64,000 nucleotides of DNA from G963668435 sp963668435 (GCA_963668435.2 CAXXSC010000001.1:806001-870000), one strand, 5' to 3'; numbered from the stretch's first letter, positions 1-8,581 are shown. Made by a program: numbers and translations. The notes: generated by a model not told the origin, from the sequence alone.

Positions 1-519
1 TTCGCGGTAGAAATCTTCGTTCGCCGGATCGACCTTGATCAGACCGATCAGGATGTTTTCAGAAATTTTCTTCCAGTTGAGCGGGCTTGTATGGATGTGA
101 GGATTGCCGGAAACATGGACATCGCCGCCGGTCCTGCTGATGGCACCTTTTGGTTTTTCGAGGATATCGAGGCCGGTATAAACGGTAACATAACCGACAC
201 CGCCGTCCATGATCTTTTTGTTACGGGACTTGTCGATAAGTGACGAGGCCCAGATCTCAAGGTCCATGCCGGTCAGTATGAACAGGTCGGCGCGTTTCAG
301 CTTGAGCGCGAGGCTTGGTTTCGGGGCGACGAAATGCGGGTCCTGATCACCCTGAGACAGAAATTCCACCTTGATCTTGTCGCCGCCGATATCGGATGCG
401 ATCGATGCAAAGTCCGAGAATGTTGTGACAACATTGATTTTTGCCGCTGCATTCCCCGCGAAAACTGACAGGATCAGCAGGATAAGCATTGATGATAGTG
501 CCATGCGTGAACGAGTCAT
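1..519 (-). CDS. Metal ABC transporter substrate-binding protein, TroA/ZnuA type (3' part off window)
   Basis: The frame is open from an ATG at 519 to the left edge (173 codons), so the C-terminal part is missing. The start MTRSRMALSSMLILL followed by a hydrophobic core and AGNAAA is a Sec signal peptide, and AAGGA lies about 8 nt upstream. The mature part has features of cluster A-1 metal-binding proteins: DPHFVAPKPS supplies the first ligand histidine, followed by KRADLFILTGMDLE and a second histidine-containing stretch (GNPHIHTSP). Such proteins capture zinc or manganese in the periplasm for an ABC-3 permease. It starts 30 nt after the porin-like gene and is probably in the same transcript. 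It is distinct from the second binding protein at 4770-5579, so its ATPase and permease may lie to the left or it may share the one seen here. Confidence 0.85.
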   Translation of the reverse strand, partial: MTRSRMALSSMLILLILSVFAGNAAAKINVVTTFSDFASIASDIGGDKIKVEFLSQGDQDPHFVAPKPSLALKLKRADLFILTGMDLEIWASSLIDKSRNKKIMDGGVGYVTVYTGLDILEKPKGAISRTGGDVHVSGNPHIHTSPLNWKKISENILIGLIKVDPANEDFYRE

Positions 520-549
520 TTCTTTGTCCTTTATTTGAACTGTGTCAGA

Positions 550-1854
550 TTAATAAACATCATGTTTGTGAGGTCCCATGGCCCAGATTGTCTGCAGGAA
601 TATTGTATGGTCTTTTTCCATGTAGCTTCGCTCGGTGTAGGTATACTGTGCCCTGAGCATCACGAACTCGCTCTGCCAGAAATCGATAGAGGGGGTGATC
701 TCCCACTCGTGTTCATCTGCAACAGAGAGCGGCAGTTCGGTGTAGCTGAACCTGAGCCCGTGCCAGAAACGGGCGCCAAGCTTGTTGTGAATGAGCGTCA
801 GGAAACCATAACGGTCGAGATCGTCACCGGCTGTTTCGCGGTGGCTCATGAACATCTCGGCCTTGAATTCTGTTGTCCGGTAATGTGAACGCGCCGCGGG
901 AACCCATTTTAGGGTCATATCCACTGCGCCGAGGGTTGTTTTATGACCTTCCGCCTCGTTGTTATAGCCGTGGGCTCCAGACAGGCCAAGCTCGAAATAG
1001 GTGTCACGGTTGATATCGTAATAATTTTTGTAACGGGCCACCCCGACAATATTACGATAGCTGTCGTCGAAACTGATACCGTCGCCGCCGCTGGTGACAC
1101 TGAGGTCGAGCTCGTTCACATGTGCGGTCAGCGAGGGCAGGAGGATATTGCCGGCGATACCGACACCGCCGAAATTCTCGTTGCCGAAAAGCCTGACAAG
1201 CGGAAGCGGGCGGTCCACCTGCGGGAGTCCGTGCGTGTGCCAGCGGTTGAGTTCGCCGAACTGTGTAATGAACTCACCGACTTTCAGGTTGATGCCGCCG
1301 GGAAGGTTCAGCCATTCCATGTAGGCTTCTTCAATAATACTCGTGAGGGGCTCTTCACTGCCAGAGCCGGGAATGCCGAGGAAGAACTTGCCGCGGGTGA
1401 AAGGATCGAGCGGCGCCATGACAGAAAGTTCCGCCTCACGGAACATGATCTGATTACGGCCGTCCGTATAGTCCCCGGCTTTTTCGATGCGCTCGTCAGT
1501 GCTCGACGAGAAGGCGCCGACAAAATCGCCGTTCATACTTATCTCGGGATTGAGCTGCTGCTGCTGGCGCTCTTCACCTTTAAATACCTTGTTTGCGGAT
1601 ATTTCGTCATCAGCTTTTTCGCTGGACATGTCATCAGCCTGCTGGAGCAGGAGTTCAAGCTCAGATGCGCTTTCCTCTTCTTTTTTCTCTTTTTCGAGTG
1701 CTTCAATTTTTTCTTCCAGTTCGCGAATCCTCTGCTCGAGCTGAGGATTGATTCCTGACTTGCCTCCACGGTTTCTCTGCTGAGCATTGGCAGAAACAGC
1801 GGCGCCAAGCAGGAAAACGAGGATCAGGACACAACAATACCGAATTCCATGCAT
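550..1854 (-). CDS. Porin-like outer-membrane beta-barrel with N-terminal coiled coil
   Basis: 434 aa. A signal peptide (residues 1-24, ending SANAQ) is followed by a Glu/Lys-rich heptad-like stretch at about 35-75 (LEQRIRELEEKIEALEK), which should form a coiled coil. The rest alternates polar and aromatic residues in strand-like blocks, as in a beta-barrel of the porin superfamily. Coiled-coil-plus-barrel architecture is known in trimeric porins. It lies between a CPLC membrane protein and a metal-binding protein, so a role in metal entry across the outer membrane is inferred from context. No specific substrate can be read from the sequence. Start is the ATG at 1854; the gap to the next gene is 30 nt, which supports co-transcription. 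Confidence 0.7.
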   Translation of the reverse strand: MHGIRYCCVLILVFLLGAAVSANAQQRNRGGKSGINPQLEQRIRELEEKIEALEKEKKEEESASELELLLQQADDMSSEKADDEISANKVFKGEERQQQQLNPEISMNGDFVGAFSSSTDERIEKAGDYTDGRNQIMFREAELSVMAPLDPFTRGKFFLGIPGSGSEEPLTSIIEEAYMEWLNLPGGINLKVGEFITQFGELNRWHTHGLPQVDRPLPLVRLFGNENFGGVGIAGNILLPSLTAHVNELDLSVTSGGDGISFDDSYRNIVGVARYKNYYDINRDTYFELGLSGAHGYNNEAEGHKTTLGAVDMTLKWVPAARSHYRTTEFKAEMFMSHRETAGDDLDRYGFLTLIHNKLGARFWHGLRFSYTELPLSVADEHEWEITPSIDFWQSEFVMLRAQYTYTERSYMEKDHTIFLQTIWAMGPHKHDVY

Positions 1855-1956
1855 CAGTCATTATTCCATACTTCAAGATGTGAGTGTAGGATACAGGTAC
1901 ACCGGCGCAATTTTCATATATGCTTTACCGGATGTACTATGTCAAAACATGAATTG

Positions 1957-2244
1957 TTATGCAGTATGTGCTGGGGGGCCGCGAAAACTGTGGGTGTCGA
2001 GGAAGATTGCTGTTATTGGCCTGCTCATGAGTACCAGGCTGAGACCGGCGAACACAAGATAGATGAAAAGTAAAGCGCTGGTTAACGCCAGCCCGCCGCC
2101 GATAATAGAGTGAAATGCTTGGCAAAGCGGACATTTCAGTTCAGAGAAGGGGTTTTCGTCCATATGACCGCAGGTGAAATCATAGGCGACAACCACAATT
2201 GCCAGTATCGACAGAATTATAAAAAGAGGGAAGATTCTTTTCAC
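1957..2244 (-). CDS. Small two-helix membrane protein with CPLC metal-ligand-like loop
   Basis: 95 aa. A first hydrophobic segment (residues 4-20) is followed by a short loop containing a Cys-Gly-His-Met stretch and then CPLCQAFHS. A second long hydrophobic segment covers about 48-75. The loop therefore gathers three cysteines and two histidines between two membrane helices, which looks like a metal-binding or redox site facing the periplasm. The layout recalls DUF2946-type small membrane proteins found beside metal-linked TonB receptors, but I cannot assign the family with certainty. The position inside a metal-uptake gene set supports a metal-related role. The gene may be the head of a transcript that continues into the porin-like gene about 100 nt downstream. 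Confidence 0.65.
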   Translation of the reverse strand: MKRIFPLFIILSILAIVVVAYDFTCGHMDENPFSELKCPLCQAFHSIIGGGLALTSALLFIYLVFAGLSLVLMSRPITAIFLDTHSFRGPPAHTA

Positions 2245-2385
2245 GTGCTTAACATTTCTTTTCCGTTTGTGCGTATTTTAAGCACAGCAGAACAATCTCT
2301 CGTATCTACTGTGCTTTACCGGTTTAAGAAAAATACGCCAATAGATAGGCCGTGTCAAACACATTCTGTGTGTCGTGATTACAGG

Positions 2386-2997
2386 CTAATCCTGTTTCCG
2401 TGCATGCAGCCAGTAATAATCGCTGTCTTTCATGTCGAGAAGCTCGAAGGAAAATGCGGAAAGGTCGGCATTCATTTCATCCCGGGTGGGGATTTTATGC
2501 GAGATTACCGGGCCGCCAGCTTCGTGGTGACGGTCGTTTATGGTCTGTCGGCTGGCGAGATGGGCAATCCACAGGTCGCCGCCGGGCTTGAGGATCCGTT
2601 TGAATTCGGCAAGCGTGGCTTCCCTGTCGCTGAAGTGCGGATACACCTGGAATGCGAATACCATATCGAAGTAAGCATCTTTTGCAGGACATTCATGCGC
2701 CGAGCCACAGTAGAACTCGACATTGTCCGGAAGTTTGCGGGACCTGGCTTTATCGATCATAACAGACGAGAGGTCGCAGGAGACAACAGCGCCGCTTTCG
2801 CCCACTGTTTCCGCAAGGACCTCGCTCAGTCTTCCCGTTCCGCATCCCGGTTCAAAAATGCGGATGCTCTTTTCAATCTGCATGATACTGAACAGGCTGT
2901 CCAGTTTGATACGTTCTTTTTCATCGAACTCAGCCATGAAACCGTCGCGTGCGCAGTTGTCGAAGAATTCGCCGATGATTGTATCTTCTTTATTCAT
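2386..2997 (-). CDS. SAM-dependent class I methyltransferase
   Basis: 203 aa from the ATG at 2997, which is preceded by CAGGAG at 7 nt; a longer frame to 3087 lacks a ribosome site. The order of motifs is that of class I methyltransferases: motif I IFEPGCGTGRLSE binds S-adenosylmethionine, an acidic residue ends the next strand (VVSCDLS), GSAHECP and DMVFAFQVYPHF follow, then the LKPGGDLWIAH motif. The substrate is not evident. The gene follows the metal ABC permease by 190 nt, a gap that contains a 12-bp inverted repeat. The metal-rich neighbourhood allows a role in making a metallophore or in detoxification, but this is only context. Confidence 0.85.
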   Translation of the reverse strand: MNKEDTIIGEFFDNCARDGFMAEFDEKERIKLDSLFSIMQIEKSIRIFEPGCGTGRLSEVLAETVGESGAVVSCDLSSVMIDKARSRKLPDNVEFYCGSAHECPAKDAYFDMVFAFQVYPHFSDREATLAEFKRILKPGGDLWIAHLASRQTINDRHHEAGGPVISHKIPTRDEMNADLSAFSFELLDMKDSDYYWLHARKQD

Positions 2998-3073
2998 GAT
3001 AATCTCCTGAGATAATGTAATTCGCAAGAATCCCTGCTGTATGCCGAGTCGCCTGCCGTTTGCCGATCTAAAG

Positions 3074-3128
3074 CAGACCTCCCTCACTTACAGGGGGATT
3101 ATAAAGGAGGTGAAGGGAGGGAGGTCTG
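3074..3128. repeat. Perfect 12-bp inverted repeat, 31-nt loop
   Basis: CAGACCTCCCTC at 3074-3085 is matched by its exact reverse complement at 3117-3128. The loop carries AAGGAGGTGA (3104-3113) on the plus strand. It sits in the gap between the metal permease stop (3188) and the methyltransferase start (2997). There is no T-run on either side, so it is not a standard intrinsic terminator. It may be an RNA structure or a protein site that separates the two genes. Confidence 0.6.
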
Positions 3129-3187
3129 TGATGTCGGTCCGCACCGACGTTATTCTGCTGTTATTGAGATGCCGCCTTCATACCGGC

Positions 3188-3985
3188 TCAGAATCTGATT
3201 TTCCCCGGGAAAAGATGGCTTATGCCGACAATAAAGCTCGAGAACAGGACAATACATGCCCCGACCGGCAGATCGATCCAGTAGGCCGCGGCGAATCCTC
3301 CCACTGCGCTCAGGGCGCCGAAAAACGCACTGAGTATCAGTGAGGATCGGAAATTTCCGGCCAGCCTGAGCGCGGCCACGGCGGGATTGGCGATGAGGCT
3401 GTATAAGAGCAGCCCGCCCACGGTTTCGAGATTGACAGTGATGATTGCGGCCGAGAGAACGAGCAGGACGCAAAGTACAAGCCAGTCATTTGTAATCAGC
3501 GAGGCAAGCTCCCTGCTGAAAAGTATCAGTTTCAGCTCATGCCGGAAAACCAGTGCAAAAACCAGAAGTATGAATGCGAGCACGGCCATTTTGATGATCT
3601 GTGATTTTGTCACGAACAGCAGGCTGCCCCACAACAGGCCGAGCATGGGCGACTTTGCGCCGTCACTGAGCCCGATGCCCAGGAATGCAAGCCCCAGCAT
3701 CAGTGAAAAAAGCGTTCCGAGCACCGCGTTGGGATCGGTCCTCCTGTTTTTTAAAAGGACCGCGAGCAGTATTGCCCCGATTAGCGCGCCAATGAACGCC
3801 GCCATGGAGGTCGGTATGTCAAGAAGAACACCGAAGACTGCCCCCGCAAGTGCTGCGTGGGCTGAGAACACCGCGATAAAAGGCATGCGCAGGCCGATGA
3901 TGAATACACCGAGAAAACCGGCCGAACCGCCGCCGAGAAGTGCCGCGAGCAGGATCGTTCCAAACAGTCCGAGGAATGCGCTCAT
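3188..3985 (-). CDS. Metal ABC transporter permease (ABC-3 family, ZnuB/TroC-like)
   Basis: 265 aa, almost entirely hydrophobic with about eight membrane segments. The N-terminal GSAGFLGVFIIGLRMPFIAVFSAHAALAGAVFG block and the DPNAVLGTLFSLMLGLAFLGIG block match the ABC-3 permease family, which moves zinc, manganese or iron through the inner membrane. The start ATG overlaps the stop of the ATPase gene by 4 nt (3982-3985), indicating translational coupling. Substrate metal cannot be fixed from the sequence; zinc is the most common choice for permeases paired with TroA-like proteins and a TonB receptor. Confidence 0.9.
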   Translation of the reverse strand: MSAFLGLFGTILLAALLGGGSAGFLGVFIIGLRMPFIAVFSAHAALAGAVFGVLLDIPTSMAAFIGALIGAILLAVLLKNRRTDPNAVLGTLFSLMLGLAFLGIGLSDGAKSPMLGLLWGSLLFVTKSQIIKMAVLAFILLVFALVFRHELKLILFSRELASLITNDWLVLCVLLVLSAAIITVNLETVGGLLLYSLIANPAVAALRLAGNFRSSLILSAFFGALSAVGGFAAAYWIDLPVGACIVLFSSFIVGISHLFPGKIRF

Positions 3986-4785
3986 TCGTCCTCCGTGCCA
4001 AGGCTGAAAGCGTGATATCTCCCCATATACTCATGAACCTCGATGCGGCAGTTATAGAGCGAGGAGAGCGTTTCTCCGGTGAAAACTTCCGAGGGAGGAC
4101 CGACCGCGACCTGGACGCCGCGTTTCAAGAGAAGGACACTGTTGCAGCAGGACGGCAGGCGGTCGATGTCATGGGTGACCATGAGAACGGTGATTTTGTG
4201 CCTGAGGAAGAAGTCGCCAACAAGGCGCGTCAGACGTTCCTGCCAGTCGAGATCTAGACCGGCTGTGGGCTCGTCGAGGAGCACTATCTCGGCTTTCTGT
4301 GCTGAGAGACGGGCGAGATGCACCTTGCGTTTTTCACCGCCGGAAAGCTCCCTGTACGGGCGTTTCCTGAGATGCCCGAGCTCCAGCTCTTCGAAAGCCT
4401 CGTTAACGGCGTTATGATCTTCGGTACTGAAACGACGGCCTGCGGCGTTGATGGCTGTTCTGCCGAAATATACGACATCCTCTGCGCTGATGGGGAGATC
4501 GGGATAGAATTCATGATGCTGCATGAGCATGCCGACCCGTTTTCCGATTGCGTGGCGAAGGATTCCCGTGTGGCGGTGGATATCCTCGCCGCGGATGCTG
4601 ATCTGACCCGCCCTGGTTTTTTCCATGCCGGCGATAGCCTTGATCAGTGTGGATTTTCCGGCGCCGTTCGGCCCCGCAATTCCCCAGAAATCGCCCTCGT
4701 GAACATGGAGCGACAAGGGGCCCAGCACGGGCTTGCCTGAATAGGCGATCTCAATATTATCACACTGAATTACCGCTTTGGACAT
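3982..4785 (-). CDS. Metal ABC transporter ATP-binding protein (ZnuC-like)
   Basis: 267 aa. Walker A GPNGAGKST (about 38-46), Q-loop region MLMQHHEF, signature LSGGEKRK, Walker B IVLLDEPTAGLD and the switch histidine in VTHDIDRL are all present, so it should be an active ATPase. The highest similarity is to the ATPase subunit of ABC-3 metal importers; the C-terminus (RYHAFSLGTEDE) is short. It overlaps the binding-protein gene upstream by 16 nt and the permease gene downstream by 4 nt. The three together make a complete importer. Confidence 0.93.
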   Translation of the reverse strand: MSKAVIQCDNIEIAYSGKPVLGPLSLHVHEGDFWGIAGPNGAGKSTLIKAIAGMEKTRAGQISIRGEDIHRHTGILRHAIGKRVGMLMQHHEFYPDLPISAEDVVYFGRTAINAAGRRFSTEDHNAVNEAFEELELGHLRKRPYRELSGGEKRKVHLARLSAQKAEIVLLDEPTAGLDLDWQERLTRLVGDFFLRHKITVLMVTHDIDRLPSCCNSVLLLKRGVQVAVGPPSEVFTGETLSSLYNCRIEVHEYMGRYHAFSLGTEDE

Positions 4786-5579
4786 GCCTGATCGAGCCTT
4801 TTTACATTTTCGTGGATGAGATCGAAATATGTGGCGCCATAGTTCTCAGCGCCAGGAAAATTACTGAGCACGGCTACGGGAATACCCATTCGTTCCGCCA
4901 GTGATACTGCGCTTTTGCTTCCCTCTTGTAGATTACCCGCAATCATGACAGCATTGAGCCCGGCCAGTTTTTCGAAATCACGCGGAGTACTTTCCTCCGG
5001 CCGTTTGAGAACGCCGATCACCTCGAATCCCAGCCATTCGCAGAACGCCCTGACATGCACAGCCGCAATAATTTTCTTTCCACGAAAACGGCTTCGGTAT
5101 GTTTCCAACTCGCTGTTCAGTGTTTCGAGCTTATTAGTAACCGCTGAGACATTTGACGCAACAGCATTTTTCGCACCCGGGTCGAGTTTTGCATACATGT
5201 CGCCGATCTGTGTGACAATACTGGCGTAATGCTCGGGGATCAGCGGTGTGCCTTTTGTCGCGACCACGAGGCTCGTTGTTGTGTCGACACCAAGCCTGCC
5301 GATCTTGTCTTCCAGAACTTTCTGGTAATCGTGCCGTATTATCAGCGATGAGCTTTTCAAGACAGGCACAATGCGCGGGCTGATGTCGAAATGACCGGGG
5401 CATGCTCCGGGCGGGAGAATCCTGAACACCTCTATTTCACTGGATTCCGGCTTGATTTCATCGAGCGCTGTTTCCAGCAAGGAGGTTGTCAACACAACTG
5501 AAAGCTGTTTAGCCGTGCTGGCGGTCTGAAAAACCGCCAGCATGGAAAGTGCAATCAATAATAACGTTATTCTTCGCAT
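4770..5579 (-). CDS. Metal ABC transporter substrate-binding protein (ZnuA-like)
   Basis: 269 aa. Signal peptide MRRITLLLIALSMLAVF...STAK. The mature protein has the two-lobe pattern of TroA-type proteins: CPGHFDISPR provides a ligand histidine, SSLIIRHDYQ follows, a long helix (NKLETLNSELETYRSRFRGKK) links the lobes, and AAVHVRAFCEWLGFEVIGVL starts the second lobe. There is no His-rich loop of the kind found in many ZnuA proteins. The gene begins 3 nt after the TonB receptor stop and runs into the ATPase gene with a 16-nt overlap, so it is the periplasmic link between the outer-membrane receptor and the inner-membrane importer. Confidence 0.88.
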   Translation of the reverse strand: MRRITLLLIALSMLAVFQTASTAKQLSVVLTTSLLETALDEIKPESSEIEVFRILPPGACPGHFDISPRIVPVLKSSSLIIRHDYQKVLEDKIGRLGVDTTTSLVVATKGTPLIPEHYASIVTQIGDMYAKLDPGAKNAVASNVSAVTNKLETLNSELETYRSRFRGKKIIAAVHVRAFCEWLGFEVIGVLKRPEESTPRDFEKLAGLNAVMIAGNLQEGSKSAVSLAERMGIPVAVLSNFPGAENYGATYFDLIHENVKRLDQACPKR

Positions 5580-5582
5580 ATA

Positions 5583-7523
5583 TTATATCCTGATATCGAT
5601 ACCGGCGATGAAAGACCTTCCGGGCATCGAATAGCCGGGGCGGTATTCATAATCGGTGTCGGCAATGTTTTCCACAGAGATGAAAATCTCGTTGACTGTA
5701 GCTCCATACGGGACCAGCCAGCCAAAACGGCAGTTTGCGAGAGTAGAGGCATCGACCTCCTGAAGCCCCGCAGCTTTTCTCGTTCCCTGGACATATCTGC
5801 TGGCGAGATGTTCGATATCGAGCGACATCCTGAGACGTTCGAACGCTGTATAACTGATACCGGCGCTCACGCTTGTATCAGGAGCGTTCGGAACCTCGTC
5901 CGGGCTCGTGTTCATGAGCGTTCCGCCCAAAAATACCTGCATCTTGCGGATAGGTGAATAGTCGATAGTCAACTCGACACCGTCCGTCTCGTAATCGCCG
6001 ATATTCTGGATCGACGGTGGCGGCGGAGGTGGCGGAACTATACGAAGGGCATCACTGACCTCATCATGAAAGACGCTTACGGCGACAGAAAGTTTCTCAG
6101 TAAAATCATGAGATACGCCAGCCTCATAATGATCGAGGTACTCGGCCTCGAGTTCCTGCCAGCCGTCGGGGTTGTTCGCGAATGACCATGTGTCGCTGTA
6201 GAGAACCTTGGCATAGACACCGGGCAGGTTGAATGCGTGGGCATAATTGAGATGCCCCGTGGTCTTGCCCCTGTTGACGACAAGGCCGCCCTGCCAGCCG
6301 GTCTGTGTTCCGAATTCGTTGCTGCTGTTCACCCTGACTCCGGCAGAGGGGATAAACACGATGTCACTGCCGAAACTCTTGCTTATCATGACGTAGGGCG
6401 CGTAGTTTCTGAGAATCGCTGTCGTTTTGTTGCCGTTGCCTGCCGAGCTTTTTGTTACAAAGCTGCCGCCATAGCTGTCGAGATCGAGACCCGCGACAAT
6501 TTCACCGCTTTCCCAGAATTCGACTGTCTCTTTCAGGCGGAAACCATAGTTGTCGCAGTCGGAAACGCCGTGGACGGGGGCATTGTTATCACTGTCCCAC
6601 TCACGCCAGTCCTGCTTGACTTTGTCATAATAGGCTTTGATCGATCCGGAGAACGCGCCGTGGTGATGTTCGACTTTCGCGATGGAAAGATCACTGTCTG
6701 TATCGAAACGTTCGGTGACCGGGAATGCTGTTGCACCATCGGGCTCCGGGTCATGCGCCCAGCCGTCACTGTGGTTCAGCTGCAGTGAGACATCCCAATT
6801 GTCGGTAATCTCGTAGCCTGCGCGAAGGTAGAGGGACTCTGTCTCGCCATCGGAATTGGTGCGATGACCGTCGCTCATGCGCTTGCCGCCGCTGATAAAG
6901 TAATCAAAACGATCGACCTTGCCGCCGTGTTCGAGCCTTTCGACAAATGTGCCGTAAGAACCCGCACCGCTTTGAATGCGGGTGCTGAAACCCTCTTTGT
7001 GCATGCGAATGGGGACGACATTGATTGCACTGAATGCCATATTGCCGGTTGTGACCGGGCGGGCGCTTTTGTGAATCTCGATGGATTCGGCGCTGTCGAT
7101 GCTCATCATGTCCATGAGCGGATGGGTCCAGATACCGGAAACTCGGGGGATGCCGTCGAACATTGTGCTGATCTCGGCGCCCGGCCTGCCCGAACCGTGG
7201 CCGCGGATGTACACCGCACCGCCGTCACCGCCGCCGTAGTTGCCGATGGCGTTATAGCGTGAAATGGTGACTCCGGGGACTCTTCTGAGCGCGGAAGGCA
7301 TATCCTGGGCATTGAGATCGTCAATCTGCCGGACACCGACACTGCTCATGGCCTCGCCGTAGCGGGTGACGTGGTTGTCTTCGACGATTGGTTTTGCCGT
7401 GACAACGATCTCTTCCATTTCGTAGACTGACTTTTCGCTGTCGTCGGCAACTGCTGTTCCAGTGCCTGTTATACACATGATGAAAAGCGCTGAAACGAGG
7501 GTGAATAACGAATCAAGACGCAT
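5583..7523 (-). CDS. TonB-dependent outer-membrane receptor, probable metal or metallophore uptake
   Basis: 646 aa. A signal peptide (1-26) is followed by a TonB-box-like segment (YEMEEIVVTAKP), the plug domain (about 50-165; SALRRVPGVTISRYN, GAVYIRGHG, TMFDGIPR) and a 22-strand-type barrel ending in aromatic-rich FIAGIDIRI. It is the first gene of the operon that continues with a TroA-type binding protein, ATPase and permease, so it should bring the same metal, free or chelated, across the outer membrane using TonB energy. A run of seven prolines (VPPPPPPPS, about 497-503) sits in a predicted outer loop. Upstream, TGTTAC-N13-GTAACA could be a metal-regulator operator. Confidence 0.92.
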   Translation of the reverse strand: MRLDSLFTLVSALFIMCITGTGTAVADDSEKSVYEMEEIVVTAKPIVEDNHVTRYGEAMSSVGVRQIDDLNAQDMPSALRRVPGVTISRYNAIGNYGGGDGGAVYIRGHGSGRPGAEISTMFDGIPRVSGIWTHPLMDMMSIDSAESIEIHKSARPVTTGNMAFSAINVVPIRMHKEGFSTRIQSGAGSYGTFVERLEHGGKVDRFDYFISGGKRMSDGHRTNSDGETESLYLRAGYEITDNWDVSLQLNHSDGWAHDPEPDGATAFPVTERFDTDSDLSIAKVEHHHGAFSGSIKAYYDKVKQDWREWDSDNNAPVHGVSDCDNYGFRLKETVEFWESGEIVAGLDLDSYGGSFVTKSSAGNGNKTTAILRNYAPYVMISKSFGSDIVFIPSAGVRVNSSNEFGTQTGWQGGLVVNRGKTTGHLNYAHAFNLPGVYAKVLYSDTWSFANNPDGWQELEAEYLDHYEAGVSHDFTEKLSVAVSVFHDEVSDALRIVPPPPPPPSIQNIGDYETDGVELTIDYSPIRKMQVFLGGTLMNTSPDEVPNAPDTSVSAGISYTAFERLRMSLDIEHLASRYVQGTRKAAGLQEVDASTLANCRFGWLVPYGATVNEIFISVENIADTDYEYRPGYSMPGRSFIAGIDIRI

Positions 7524-7548
7524 GAATTTCTCCTTTGTGCGTTATTGT

Positions 7549-7573
7549 TGTTACGAATAATATTAATGTAACA
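7549..7573 (-). promoter_or_regulatory. Candidate operator: inverted repeat TGTTAC-N13-GTAACA
   Basis: The two 6-bp arms (7549-7554 and 7568-7573) are perfect inverted repeats and lie 26-50 nt before the start of the TonB receptor gene. Fur-family sites (Zur, Fur) often contain TGTTA and TAACA arms, but their usual spacing is much shorter. The assignment to metal control is therefore an inference from position. Confidence 0.3.
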
Positions 7574-7703
7574 CAAAATAGCAAATTATTGCAGGTCATG
7601 TCAAGATGTCATGTGTTTTTTCTGGTATTTTATGCAACTTTTCTATAGTTTGAACATTAGTGATTAGAGTAGTGAAAACGGATTGACATTAAGGGGGGCA
7701 GTT

Positions 7704-8531
7704 GTGAAATTTTCGATTGTGTCAGCAATCAGACCGTTTGATACTCTTGTCTTTTTTATATTGTTCTTATTGATTCCGGTCTTTTCGGCCTTGGCTGAAC
7801 CCGACCTTGTAACCGACCGTCCCGATCAAACAGAGTCGAGTGCTGTGATTGCACCCGGCTATATTCAGATCGAATCTGGTATTACACGAGCTGAGGCCGA
7901 TGATTATGCCGTTACCGAATCGCTGGGGACTCTTGTGCGGATAGGCCTTGTCGACCGGCTCGAACTTCGTCTCGGTATCGAGGGCTGGATCGATGATGAA
8001 GCTGTCGATTCCCAGGGATTCGGAGATTCCAATATTGGCGTTAAATATTATTTATGGGATGAAAATGGCTGGATCCCAGAATCGGCCCTTCTCGCAGGTG
8101 TATGTATTCCCACTGCGAAAAACACATTTGAAGGCAAGCGTTTCGATCCCGGCCAGGAGTGTTCATGCCGGGCAACCTCTGTCAGGTGGGCGGGGTCCTA
8201 TACACTAACAGACCGTCTTTCTGCCGGAATTAACATCGCTGCGGCGTGGGAGTGTTATAAAGGCGGAGAAGGCGACCGTCATTTCGATGCAAAAATGCCC
8301 TATTCGGCGGTGCTCGGGATTTCAGTCACAGACCGTATTGGATGTTTTGTCGAGTTTTTCGACGAATCCGCGGTCAATCCGGGCGGAAAACCGGCAAATC
8401 TTTTCGACGGCGGTTTCACATGGCTGGTGACAGATACATTTCAGCTCGATATAGCAGGTGGGACTGGTGTCAGCGACGAGGCTGACGACTGGTTTGCCGG
8501 CGCTGGTCTCAGTTACCGTTTCAAACAATAA
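7704..8531 (+). CDS. Outer-membrane beta-barrel of the MetA-pathway/'transporter' type
   Basis: 275 aa from a GTG at 7704 that has AAGGGGGG at about 7 nt; a TTG at 7683 gives a longer frame without a site. An N-terminal hydrophobic segment ending SALA is a signal peptide. The mature start LVTDRPDQTESS is the hallmark of the PF13557-like 'transporter' barrels (phenol_MetA_deg), and the remainder alternates in short strands ending in LSYRFKQ. Such proteins are outer-membrane channels of poorly known substrate. The cobalt/nickel ECF genes follow 50 nt downstream on the same strand, so it may be their outer-membrane partner. Confidence 0.75.
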   Translation: MKFSIVSAIRPFDTLVFFILFLLIPVFSALAEPDLVTDRPDQTESSAVIAPGYIQIESGITRAEADDYAVTESLGTLVRIGLVDRLELRLGIEGWIDDEAVDSQGFGDSNIGVKYYLWDENGWIPESALLAGVCIPTAKNTFEGKRFDPGQECSCRATSVRWAGSYTLTDRLSAGINIAAAWECYKGGEGDRHFDAKMPYSAVLGISVTDRIGCFVEFFDESAVNPGGKPANLFDGGFTWLVTDTFQLDIAGGTGVSDEADDWFAGAGLSYRFKQ

Positions 8532-8581
8532 AAAACGGTGACTACCCGGTTTGTATTCATGATTGACATGGAGATGATAGT

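Noticed and set aside
943..1758. 271-codon plus-strand frame opposite the porin-like gene
   Set aside because: The minus-strand gene has a signal peptide, coiled coil and barrel pattern; the plus frame has none and is a mirror of it.
2280..2316. 8-bp inverted repeat AAGCACAG / CTGTGCTT
   Set aside because: Loop of 21 nt, no T-run and no matching site near related genes; too weak to call as an operator or terminator.
2110..3015. 301-codon plus-strand frame
   Set aside because: It overlaps the methyltransferase, which has complete family motifs and a good start on the other strand.
3131..3343. Plus-strand frame with a good GGAGG site opposite the permease 3' end (MSVRTDVILLLL...)
   Set aside because: It lies antisense to the well-supported permease gene, has no recognisable domain, and its composition is that of a shadow frame. 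The GGAGG is part of the inverted repeat.
5990..6050. Proline run in the TonB receptor as a sign of a frameshift or assembly error
   Set aside because: The frame continues with normal barrel features on both sides, so it is a real loop composition.
7524..7703. Possible cobalamin or Ni/Co riboswitch in the divergent metal region
   Set aside because: The gap is short and I see none of the conserved boxes of these riboswitches; only the spaced inverted repeat stands out.
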